From IMG/VR virus record IMGVR_UViG_3300043446_003385, positions 1-40,840 of that record: 40,840 nt of DNA. One strand, given 5' to 3'. Source of the stretch: a virus. The notes under the pieces were generated by a model, which worked only from the letters and a program-made list of their open reading frames with translations, was not told the origin of the DNA and searched no databases. Positions 9,262-17,400 of this stretch are shown one piece after another. The position numbers were made by a program, and so were the translations under genes. How positions within the stretch are numbered: the first letter of the stretch is position 1; the number at the start of each line of letters is the position of its first letter.

Positions 9262-10419
9262 TTAGTAACCCCAATTACCATCAACAGAATCAGTGTAAGA
9301 CCCCGATAAATAAACGCCATTTGAAGTATCTGTTGGACCGCCAACTTGCGTTGTAAATACTAAATCAACAGTCTTGTTAGCTCCAATACTCGAAGAGAAA
9401 GATTCACTCTTTAATTGAGAACCTTTGAATTTAAACACTAATGCATTATCAGAACCGCCTGGTTTTTTGATAGTTAAGCTGATATCTCTCTTAGAGTTAT
9501 CATTTAACATTCCAGCCAAGCTCTTTGCTTGAACTTCGTTAACAATTGCGCTTACATTTAAAGTGGCTATAATTGGGAAATCAACAACGCGAGCAAATGC
9601 AAATCTACTACCCAATCTTTCAATTGGAGTACGGGATAATGGAATTGATAAAGAAGCATTTTGAACATTCAATCCGCCATCTCCGTTTAAAACTGAGATA
9701 GGTGCGCCAGTTGCATTAGCCAAAGTATAATCTCCAAATCCTAAAGTGATATCCCCTGGACGTAAAGCTGATGTAACTGTAGTTCCAGTCGCTTCGGATG
9801 GATTTGGTAAATAACCAGTTAAAGTTAATTCAGTACCTTCAACTGGATTAATTGTTGGTGCGAGAACTAAATTTCCAGTGAAGTTTCCAATTGCTTTTCC
9901 ACTAATTGCTGAAGATTTAATATTCAAACCTTCAATATTAACTGAAACTGTTGGAAGATTTCCAACACTAGCATTAAAAGTATAATTACTTAAAAATCCA
10001 TTACCAATAGCAATTGCATTTTTACCAGAAAGTGCAGTAACTCCACCTAATGTATTTAAATCGGTTCCTTCTTCAGAAGTAACAATATAAAAATTTTGTC
10101 CACTTGATCCAGCCATTTGACCAGAAGCAAAATTACCTTCTGCTTGAGATCCAGTTTGAACATAAAATCCAAGAACTTTTTCATTATAACCATCAGTTGG
10201 ATAATAAGAAAAATCCAAAGCTACAGTTGGAGATTTAAGTACAAGAGCATCAATACGAGCGAGTTGCCCGAATTGATTTACGTCTTGACGATCAATACTA
10301 AAGTTATAGTTAGCACTTTGAACCCTTCTAAGTTGAGCGTGTTCTGTAACACCTGTAGAATTGATATTCTTACTTACATAGAGAGCTTCTGATTGGTAAA
10401 TTACGCGATTACGGGCCAT
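9262..10419 (-). CDS. Major tail tube protein, 385 aa
   Basis: This is the probable tube subunit. It lies directly upstream of the tape measure, is rich in beta-strand-type sequence, and is followed by a very strong terminator, as expected for an abundant virion protein. Visible blocks are YNFSIDRQDVNQFGQLARID (about residues 38-57), NYTFNASVGNLPTVSVNIEG, and a second-half block with SRTPIERLGSRFAFARVVDF. The last resembles NRTPIYPIGSK in the protein at 37023-37919, which supports paralogy. The start ATG is followed by ARNRVIYQSEALYVS. No clear Shine-Dalgarno sequence precedes it; the leader has TTTTCTCATTATG. A sheath is unlikely as an alternative because the protein is short and no second tube gene lies next to it. 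Confidence 0.8.
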   Translation of the reverse strand: MARNRVIYQSEALYVSKNINSTGVTEHAQLRRVQSANYNFSIDRQDVNQFGQLARIDALVLKSPTVALDFSYYPTDGYNEKVLGFYVQTGSQAEGNFASGQMAGSSGQNFYIVTSEEGTDLNTLGGVTALSGKNAIAIGNGFLSNYTFNASVGNLPTVSVNIEGLNIKSSAISGKAIGNFTGNLVLAPTINPVEGTELTLTGYLPNPSEATGTTVTSALRPGDITLGFGDYTLANATGAPISVLNGDGGLNVQNASLSIPLSRTPIERLGSRFAFARVVDFPIIATLNVSAIVNEVQAKSLAGMLNDNSKRDISLTIKKPGGSDNALVFKFKGSQLKSESFSSSIGANKTVDLVFTTQVGGPTDTSNGVYLSGSYTDSVDGNWGY

Positions 10420-10474
10420 AATGAGAAAAGTTTAATTGTATGTTTTTACAGTGTTGATAAATGTTTGTGAAATA

Positions 10475-11314
10475 TTAAGATCTATATCTGAAAGTGGATA
10501 ATGTAAAATCAATAAAACCAATATATAAATCTTTTAATAAATTTTGTTTTAATTTATCGGAAAGTTTTGATACAATTACGTCTTTAACGAAAAGATGATC
10601 TTTATAATTCTTTTTTATATCTTCGTATGAATAATATCCAGTTTTTAAAGCTCCAAATTCATTTAAAGGATGAGAATCAAAATCGCAAATTGGAATTAAT
10701 TCATTATAAGAGTCCGCAAATATAGATAAAATAGTATCCAATTCATAACTATTATTTGCAATTGCAATTGCCTTTGATTTCATCTGAGTTTCATTAAAAC
10801 CGCCAAACGCAAAAGGTTTATTTAGAGCTGTATCATTTGATAGATAAATTGCTGGAAGTTTTTGCTGATATGGGGCGTAAAATTCATGTTTATTAACCAC
10901 GCTTTGATTTATTTTCTCTTGTACGTTTAAAACGATATTTTCTTCAGTATCATTTGTAAAATAAACATTTATTGTTTTAGGTGAAAAAGCACCAGAAACA
11001 ACAGATCCAGTAGGTACAGATTTACCTATAAATCTTCCATTTTCGTAATCTAAAATATAATTTGAAGAATCAAATTGAGTAAAAGTTCCACTTATATAAA
11101 CACCACTTGGAATATATGCATTTGGAATTGAGGCATCGTATACTAGTTGTTTATATTGACTTCCAAAAGCATGATAATCATCTGGCAAACGATCATCTGC
11201 ATAATATGTAAATGTTCCAGTTTCGTTAAAAAAAGCTTCCGACTTTTTTAAAAAGAAATTCTCAAACCACAATAAATAAGATGTGGATACTTTGTGTTGA
11301 AATTGCGGTTTCAT
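10475..11314 (-). CDS. Probable tail terminator/completion protein, 279 aa
   Basis: This is a virion assembly protein placed between two connector-type genes and the tail tube, the usual slot for a tail terminator. It begins MKPQFQHKVSTSYLLWFENF and is rich in Tyr, Asn and beta-type segments such as PNAYIPSGVYISGTFTQF. The C-terminal part (about 195-279) looks helical. Its start overlaps the stop of the gene before it as TAATG. Proteins with the same opening (a tail-tip-like LWF...FFLKK helix, then an IPNA.I.SGVY..GTF strand) are recalled from other marine phages as uncharacterised tail-region proteins. The role rests mainly on position. Confidence 0.5.
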   Translation of the reverse strand: MKPQFQHKVSTSYLLWFENFFLKKSEAFFNETGTFTYYADDRLPDDYHAFGSQYKQLVYDASIPNAYIPSGVYISGTFTQFDSSNYILDYENGRFIGKSVPTGSVVSGAFSPKTINVYFTNDTEENIVLNVQEKINQSVVNKHEFYAPYQQKLPAIYLSNDTALNKPFAFGGFNETQMKSKAIAIANNSYELDTILSIFADSYNELIPICDFDSHPLNEFGALKTGYYSYEDIKKNYKDHLFVKDVIVSKLSDKLKQNLLKDLYIGFIDFTLSTFRYRS

Positions 11315-11940
11315 TATAAAATTTCTATAAATGCATCTACATCTTTTGATGCTAAAGATGAAAATTTTGTTTTATATTTTTTTAAAAGTGTGGATATATA
11401 AGATGTAGGAGTATATCTAAAATAAGATCTCGCTCTTTTTTCCGATTGGATACCAAAACCAGATCTAGAAAATTCACTACTCTTTTTTAAGAAAAGGAAA
11501 AAATTTAAACCAGATATTCCGCTTTCAATTCCCTTAGCCCAACTTCTACCTTCTTGCCAAGGCATAGGAGTTATTTGCCATATTTCTTCTGGAGTTGGCA
11601 TTGTAATATTAATAAATAAATTTCCATAACTAGTTCTGGAATCTATTTTTATTTCTTCTAGTTTTCTAAAAATTGGTTCAAGCGGCATATCGTTAGCTTC
11701 AAAACCTATAAATGTAAATAAATTACCATAACCACCTAAAGTTTGACTATAATTTCCAGATCTAACGCCTTCTGCAATTTCCTTACTTACTGGATGAGAA
11801 GCAAATTCTTGAATTAAATTAGCTTTTAGTTTTTCCGCTTTCTTAATGTAAGAAGACAACGATTTACTTTTAATTTGTTTTACCGCAAGTCTATTAGCTT
11901 GATCTTTTAAAGATTTACTTAATCGAAATTCTTTTGCCAT
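11314..11940 (-). CDS. Neck/tail-completion-type protein, 208 aa
   Basis: Basic N-terminal helices (about 1-60) are followed by a block with NLFTFIGFEAND, MPTPEEIWQITPMPWQEGRSW and a GISGLNFFLFLKK strand. The C-terminus is SYFRYTPTSYISTLLKKY. The order connector, this gene, terminator, tube, tape measure matches the head-tail joining cluster of siphophages, where an HK97 gp10-like tail completion protein is expected. Start and stop both overlap neighbours as TAATG, so the three genes 12386-10475 form a tightly coupled set. I cannot name the family from sequence alone. Confidence 0.5.
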   Translation of the reverse strand: MAKEFRLSKSLKDQANRLAVKQIKSKSLSSYIKKAEKLKANLIQEFASHPVSKEIAEGVRSGNYSQTLGGYGNLFTFIGFEANDMPLEPIFRKLEEIKIDSRTSYGNLFINITMPTPEEIWQITPMPWQEGRSWAKGIESGISGLNFFLFLKKSSEFSRSGFGIQSEKRARSYFRYTPTSYISTLLKKYKTKFSSLASKDVDAFIEIL

Positions 11941-12386
11941 TAGCTTTCAAGAGGTATTAATAAAAATTTATAATAGTGCGGGCCAAAAATTCCTTCTGGT
12001 TTTCCAGGGCTTTTTATAGCATACGTAATTCCATCAAGTTCAACTGTTTTTGCATCTTTAATATAATCATAACCATCTTTATTTACTTTTATATAAACAA
12101 CTCCTTCTGGAATTACTATTTTTTCTTGAGATGATTCTTGGTAAAAATTTGTCTGATCAAATGATTGATATTTTATTCTTGCTTTTATAGTTCTTGAGTT
12201 TTGTTCTAATTCAACTTGAGAAACCGTAGGATTTTTCTTATATAAAGCGTTATATCCTCCAGAAGTAACGAAGGAAACTTTTTTTCCTTGTTTATAAACT
12301 ACAATATCCCTAGCAAAAGTATCATGGATCATATCAACAATATCTCTTATCGCTTGTTTTTGAGAATCGCTGATTAAACTAGACAT
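11940..12386 (-). CDS. Head-closure/connector-like protein, 148 aa
   Basis: The chosen start is ATG 12386, giving MSSLISDSQKQAIRDIVDMI. An upstream in-frame TTG at 12428 would add 14 residues but overlaps the AT-rich promoter region. The N-terminal amphipathic helix is followed by FARDIVVYKQGKKVSF and mixed beta sequence ending YYKFLLIPLES. This pattern (an N-terminal helix, then a strand with xDIxVYKxGK) resembles small head-completion or stopper proteins of large phages as I recall them. The gene diverges from the plus-strand gene at 12432 with only 45 bp between starts. Its stop overlaps the next start as TAATG. Confidence 0.5.
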   Translation of the reverse strand: MSSLISDSQKQAIRDIVDMIHDTFARDIVVYKQGKKVSFVTSGGYNALYKKNPTVSQVELEQNSRTIKARIKYQSFDQTNFYQESSQEKIVIPEGVVYIKVNKDGYDYIKDAKTVELDGITYAIKSPGKPEGIFGPHYYKFLLIPLES

Positions 12387-12394
12387 ATTTAGTT

Positions 12395-12400
12395 TTACAC
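12395..12400 (-). promoter_or_regulatory. GTGTAA box before the connector gene
   Basis: GTGTAA on the minus strand is preceded by a pure A/T run with TATTATAAAAATAAAA and lies 8 nt before ATG 12386. The 45-bp divergent gap also has TATAAT on the plus strand (12410-12415) serving the opposite gene, but no -35 at normal spacing. It is the same box as at five other genes. Confidence 0.35.
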
Positions 12401-12431
12401 TTTTATTTTTATAATATAGTAGGAACAAGGT

Positions 12432-12722
12432 ATGGACGCAAAAGAATTTTTAGCCAAAAAATCAACTAAATCAATAGCATCACTATTTAAGCAATACTTA
12501 ATGCTAATTGAAGATCTAAAATTTGAACACGATCAATATAAACAAAAACTAATTAAAAATCTTCCAGAAGATTATCATCCAATCGTAAATTCAGCAGAAT
12601 ATTTCGATGATAAAAAAATGTCTTGGATTAGGAAAAGAGTTTTAGATATTGGTAATGAAGCTATGAGAAACTCAGAAAATGATTTACAAGATTTTTCTGT
12701 AAGTTTCGTATTCAAAAATTAA
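12432..12722 (+). CDS. Unknown small plus-strand protein, 96 aa
   Basis: I do not recognise a family. It has a clear ribosome binding site (AGGAACAAGG just before ATG 12432). The protein is mostly helical and charged: SLFKQYLMLIEDLKFEHDQY, then PEDYHPIVNSAEYFDDKKMSW and a helix ending in SVSFVFKN. It is the first of three plus-strand genes inside the minus-strand tail cluster, 15 bp before the chaperone-like gene. A tail assembly helper role is the best guess from context. Confidence 0.65.
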   Translation: MDAKEFLAKKSTKSIASLFKQYLMLIEDLKFEHDQYKQKLIKNLPEDYHPIVNSAEYFDDKKMSWIRKRVLDIGNEAMRNSENDLQDFSVSFVFKN

Positions 12723-12737
12723 TATAAAATAAGGAAT

Positions 12738-13490
12738 ATGGAATCAAAATATTTATATAGTTTTACAATCTTTGACGAAAAGGAATCTTTCATTGAGGAA
12801 AAAACAATCAATGAAGAAACAAAAGAAGAAACAATTGTAAAAAAGAAAACTACCGAAAAAATACCAATTGAAATCTTTTTAAAGAAGCCTTCTCGTCGTG
12901 AAATTGAAGAAGCGGATTTGGAATATAGCGTAGAGATGAGTAAATGTATTAAGAAGGGAATTCTCACTAAAGCCATGTTGGCTAAAAAGTATTCAGACAC
13001 TGGCGGAATGATGTCTGAATCCGAATCTAAAAGATTAGTAGATCTTTATAAGAAAATTTATGATTTGCAAAATGAAACAATAAGGTTGGAATCTTCCACT
13101 AAAAAGAAAGAAAACAAAGAAAAGAATGAAAAATTAATTGAAGAACTTTCTTTAGTTAGAAAAGAGATTGTAGAAATTGAATCTAATTATAGATCACTTT
13201 TTGATCATACTGCAGACTCAAAAGCTCAAAATAAAATTCTTTTGTGGTATATTTTAAATTTAACATATATTAAACAATCTGAAGATTCAGCTCCAAAAGC
13301 ATATTTTGCTGGAGAAGATTTTGAATCTAAATTAGAAAGCTTTTATAAAAAAGAAGAAGAAAAGGATGATCACTATTCCTTAATTTCTAAAAAACTTTCA
13401 ACACTAATGGCATTCTGGTTCTTTAATCAAGCTTCATCAAAAGAAGATTTTGAAGAGTTAGATAAAAAAATAGAATCTGGTGAATTATAA
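12738..13490 (+). CDS. Tail assembly chaperone-like protein, 250 aa
   Basis: A Shine-Dalgarno-like AAGGA lies just before ATG 12738. Residues 1-50 are beta-type and very charged. Then PSRREIEEADLEYSVEMSKC (51-70) and GILTKAMLAKKYSDTGG (74-90) follow, a combination I recall from proteins next to tape-measure genes in large phages. A long coiled coil covers about 100-165, and the C-terminus is helical with LSTLMAFWFFNQASS. The stop (13488-13490) overlaps the next gene's start by 11 nt, as in two-part G/GT-like chaperones, although here the strand is opposite to that of the tape measure. No database search was possible. Confidence 0.55.
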   Translation: MESKYLYSFTIFDEKESFIEEKTINEETKEETIVKKKTTEKIPIEIFLKKPSRREIEEADLEYSVEMSKCIKKGILTKAMLAKKYSDTGGMMSESESKRLVDLYKKIYDLQNETIRLESSTKKKENKEKNEKLIEELSLVRKEIVEIESNYRSLFDHTADSKAQNKILLWYILNLTYIKQSEDSAPKAYFAGEDFESKLESFYKKEEEKDDHYSLISKKLSTLMAFWFFNQASSKEDFEELDKKIESGEL

Positions 13491-14454
13491 TTCTTTAGTT
13501 TCCGATTTAGTCGAAATATTTGATGGATACAGTAAGTTTGAATTTAAAGGTGTCAAACTTTACTTGCGACATTTTTCAATTAGAGATCAATCTTTAATTG
13601 GAGATTCTTACGAAAAGTATAAAGCTATTGCTTTGAAAAGAGGTTTAGAATTAGAAGAACAAATCTTCGAAAGATTAAAAGTTGATGGCACTTGGACCGA
13701 TTCTGATGATTTAAAAATTGCTGAATTACAAACTTATGTTGATAATTTAAAAAAATCAAAAGAAAAAATCTTTCTTCCCTCGCAGAAAGATGAGCATCAA
13801 AAATTAATTGACTCTGAAGAATATAAATTAAATACACTTCTTCTTAAAAAGAAAGAATTGATTGGAGTTTCAGTAGAAGACTTTGCTAATAAAAGAGCGA
13901 ATGAAGAATTTCTAAGATATTTGATTTATGATACCAAAAATCTTAATGACCACATGTTCACAGAACATAGGTTTGGGGAATTGGATAATGAGGAATTAAA
14001 TACTTTAAATTTGGAATATTTTAAAATATCAGATAAATTCTCAGATAAGCAAATTCAAAAAATTGTCTTGCAAGATTTTTTTAACATGTATCTTTCTTCT
14101 TGCGAGAATCCACAAGTATTTTTTGGTAAGCATATTACCCAATTATCTGCTTATCAAATGAAGTTATTATTATATGGAAGAATATTTAATAATATTTTCC
14201 AATATCATGATGATATTCCTGCAGACATAAAACAAGATCCAGACGAAATCTTTAAATTTGTAGATCTCAAGAAAACTAGAGATCAATATCAAAGCAAAGT
14301 TAAAGACGATTCGACTAGTGTAATTTTTGGTGCAACAAAAGAAGATCTAGATATTTTAGATCCAGAAGCTAAACGAATTTCTCTCTCAGAAGAGATTGCA
14401 AAAAATGGTGGTTCACTAAATATGGAACAAATGATTCAATTAATGAATCAGTAA
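13480..14454 (+). CDS. Second tail assembly chaperone-like protein, 324 aa, GTG start
   Basis: The frame opens at GTG 13480 inside the end of the previous gene. An in-frame TAG at 13471-13473 limits the start, and no ATG lies nearby, so GTG with termination-reinitiation is favoured. The N-terminus (DLVEIFDGYSKFEFKGVKLY then LRHFSIRDQSLIG) is beta-type, the middle is a charged helix (about 60-120), and the C-terminus runs to KNGGSLNMEQMIQLMNQ. The size, overlap and position suggest it acts with the 250-aa protein on the tape measure. Its stop directly abuts the stop of the convergent adhesin gene with no spacer, so no terminator fits between them. Confidence 0.55.
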   Translation: MNYNSLVSDLVEIFDGYSKFEFKGVKLYLRHFSIRDQSLIGDSYEKYKAIALKRGLELEEQIFERLKVDGTWTDSDDLKIAELQTYVDNLKKSKEKIFLPSQKDEHQKLIDSEEYKLNTLLLKKKELIGVSVEDFANKRANEEFLRYLIYDTKNLNDHMFTEHRFGELDNEELNTLNLEYFKISDKFSDKQIQKIVLQDFFNMYLSSCENPQVFFGKHITQLSAYQMKLLLYGRIFNNIFQYHDDIPADIKQDPDEIFKFVDLKKTRDQYQSKVKDDSTSVIFGATKEDLDILDPEAKRISLSEEIAKNGGSLNMEQMIQLMNQ

Positions 14455-17400
14455 TTAAACTGCAACACCATTACCATCAGCCGCAGCAAATTTATATTTT
14501 TTTAATACAGTTGGATTATTTATATCGTCTATGCAATCAATTCCAACGTTATTAATTGCTGGAAATACTGATTGATTACTACTATTAACTAGTCTATATT
14601 TACCATCTACACATTTTACTGGAGTAGAATTTGTAGTTCTAGTATTTAAAGCTCCGTTAGTATAATATTTTGTAAATGTAGTTGGAGTAATTGTAGTAGC
14701 GGAGGTATTAAATAATACTGGAAAATTAGCCAAAGTTCCATATCCATTAGTAAATGTATAATATTTATTATCTGCTGCTTTTGTTGGAAATTTATAAGAT
14801 GATGATGTTACTGTAACACTATCAGCTACCAACGTACCCACTCCAGCAATTGCAAAAGTTCTAAATGTTCCATCAGAGCATGAGGTTGGCACCGCCGTAA
14901 TGGCTACCAACGTACCCACTCCAGCAGTAGCAAAAGTTCTAAATTTTGTATCAGAGCATAAGGTTGGCACCGTCGTAATGGCTACCAACGTACCCACTCC
15001 AGCAGTAGCAAAAGTTCTAAATTTTGTATCCGAACATAAAGTAGCTATTACTGTATCAGCTACCAACGTACCCGTTCCACCATTTGCAAAAGTTCTAAAT
15101 TTTGTATCCGAACATAAAGTAGCTATTACTGTATCAGCTACCAACGTACCCGTTCCAGCAGTAGCAAAAGTTCTAAATTTTCCATCAGAACATGAAGTAG
15201 GAACTGATGTAATGGCTACCAACGTACCCACTCCAGCAATTGCAAAAGTTCTAAATTTTGTATCAGAGCATAAAGTAGGAACTGTCGTAACCACTGCTAA
15301 CGTAGGCGTTCCATCAGTTGCAAAAGTTCTAAATTTTCCATCCGAACATAAAGTAGGTATTGTTATATCAGAAGCTTTTGTGCCACCTCCATTACTAAAT
15401 GTATACCAGTTTGTATCTATCGCTTGAGTAGGTGTAGTTGTATTAGCTACCATAGTTGCAACACCCGCCGCAAATGTATAAAATAGTTTATTATCAGCTT
15501 GCATTGGTGCTGTAGAACTAACGCTAGTTCCAATTCCATTAGCAATAGTAACCCATTTATAATCAAATGATCCAGATTTTGTTAAAATTGGGCGACTTAC
15601 TGTAGCTGCAGCTAAGTTATCTCCAATATAATAACTAGCACCATCCATTGGAGAAAGTTGCGGCATTTTAGTACATACGCTAAATGAACTAGCGGAATAT
15701 GCATATGCTGTCATATTTGCACTTGTATAAGACGATGCTATACCATTTGCTGCACCTAAATAATATGAATTTCCACCTCCATAAATTTTTACTGGATGAC
15801 CTAATGTATCAACATAAGAAATTGCTGATGTTGAATTTGCAGTATATAAAACTTTTAATAATGGATCGCAAACAATTGTATTTGTAAAAATTACAGCTCC
15901 AGATACTGCAGTAGAAACATAATTTACTCCAATTCCATTAGTAATTAATCGTGAGCTTACAGTAGCGCCACTAATTGAAATAGTTGGAACTGTACTATTA
16001 TAAAGTGTTCCAATACTACAAATAGAATTTGCTATTGGAGTAAATGTATAAAAATTTCCATCTTCCGCTCTTATTGGTATATTTGCAGAATTACTTCCAA
16101 CAGTATATGGATTAGATAAAATTGCAGAACCAACTCCATTACTAGTTTTTAAATAGCAAGTTGTATTTTTTAAATTTATAGCGCAAGAAGTACTTAATAA
16201 AAAATTTCCACTTCCACCAGTTCCATTTATAAATAAAGTTGATATTGTTTGAGTATTTACAGTTGCACACTTAGCTTCAATAACTAGATTAGTTGCAACT
16301 GTTGCTGGATAACTATAATTTCCACCAGAGTCAAAAATTGCATATTTTGCTTGATCGGGAATATATACTGGTAAAGTAGTAAAAATTGCATTTGGATTTT
16401 GTTTTACTCCCGAAGCATCAAAAATATAATATTTAGAATCTCCCAATGGTTTTAAAGGAGAATTAACATTTATTAATTTTGTTGCTGCAGTATTACTAGC
16501 AATATAATAATAAAATCCATCGGCAGCTAACACAGGATTAGGTGAAGCGTTTGGAGTTACTGCTCCACCCACTCCATTAGTTATAATTTTCCAATTTGCA
16601 TCAAATGTAAAAGTTGGTTTAGTTGAATTATACAATGTTCCAACGCTGCTTGCATCAAATGTATAATATAAATTATTATATCCAGTTCTTGGGGTATATG
16701 AATTTGTAGCTGGAATATTTCCAGTTGGATCTCCAACTGTATTAAAAAATTTAAAATTACCTACAGAATCTGTTGTTTCAAAAGGTATATTTGCAACAGA
16801 TACTAATTTACCCACTGAAGTTGCAGAAAAAGTTCTATATTTGTCATCATAAGATTTTACTGCTTTAGTTATTGCGTTTGTTGTATATAAATTTTTTACT
16901 CCATTAGAAAAAGTATAATAAATATTAGCCGCAGTATTATCTGCTTGAGTTGATGAATAATATGTAGGTGTTGGAATTGTAGAATTTGCTAAAGTTCCAT
17001 TGATATAAGATCCATTTTCATTTAAAAAATAATAATTTCCATCAAAAGCTTTTGTTGCGTATTTTCCCGTTAATTTAATTGAATTAGAAATTGTAGTGCA
17101 TGTTACATTTGTATAAAAATTTTTAATGGGATAATTAGCAATATCATATAAGTTTACAACTTGACTACTACTTTCATTTGCGCTTGCTTTGGTAAAAGAG
17201 CTTGCCGAACCACTAACTTTAAATTCAGTTAAAGAATTTATTATTTTAATATATCTATTTACTGGAGGATTATAATTTACATAATCATTTATTGTCCAAT
17301 AATCTGTTATTGAATTGATACTATTTCTAATTCCAGAATTATATGTATAAAAATTACCATTCTTACTATCTGCATCATCTGGATAATTATTATTTACATA

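Noticed and set aside
12387-12428. TTG start adding 14 residues to the connector-like protein
   Set aside because: The added codons are the AT-rich divergent promoter region; ATG 12386 fits the 8-nt GTGTAA spacing seen at two other genes.
12719-13000. Minus-strand frame of 93 codons opposite the chaperone-like gene
   Set aside because: The Phe/Ser/Ile-rich sequence is what a Lys/Glu-rich gene gives on the complement; the plus-strand gene has a Shine-Dalgarno and good context.
13440-13490. Programmed frameshift fusing the two chaperone-like frames
   Set aside because: The second frame is +1, not -1, and has a TAG at 13471-13473. The seven-A run lies before that stop and does not give a usable slip. 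GTG reinitiation is simpler, though not proven.
14900-15427. Plus-strand open frame of 175 codons with perfect internal repeats
   Set aside because: It is the complement of the 78-bp tandem repeats in the adhesin gene; repetition keeps the antisense frame open. No leader or independent support.
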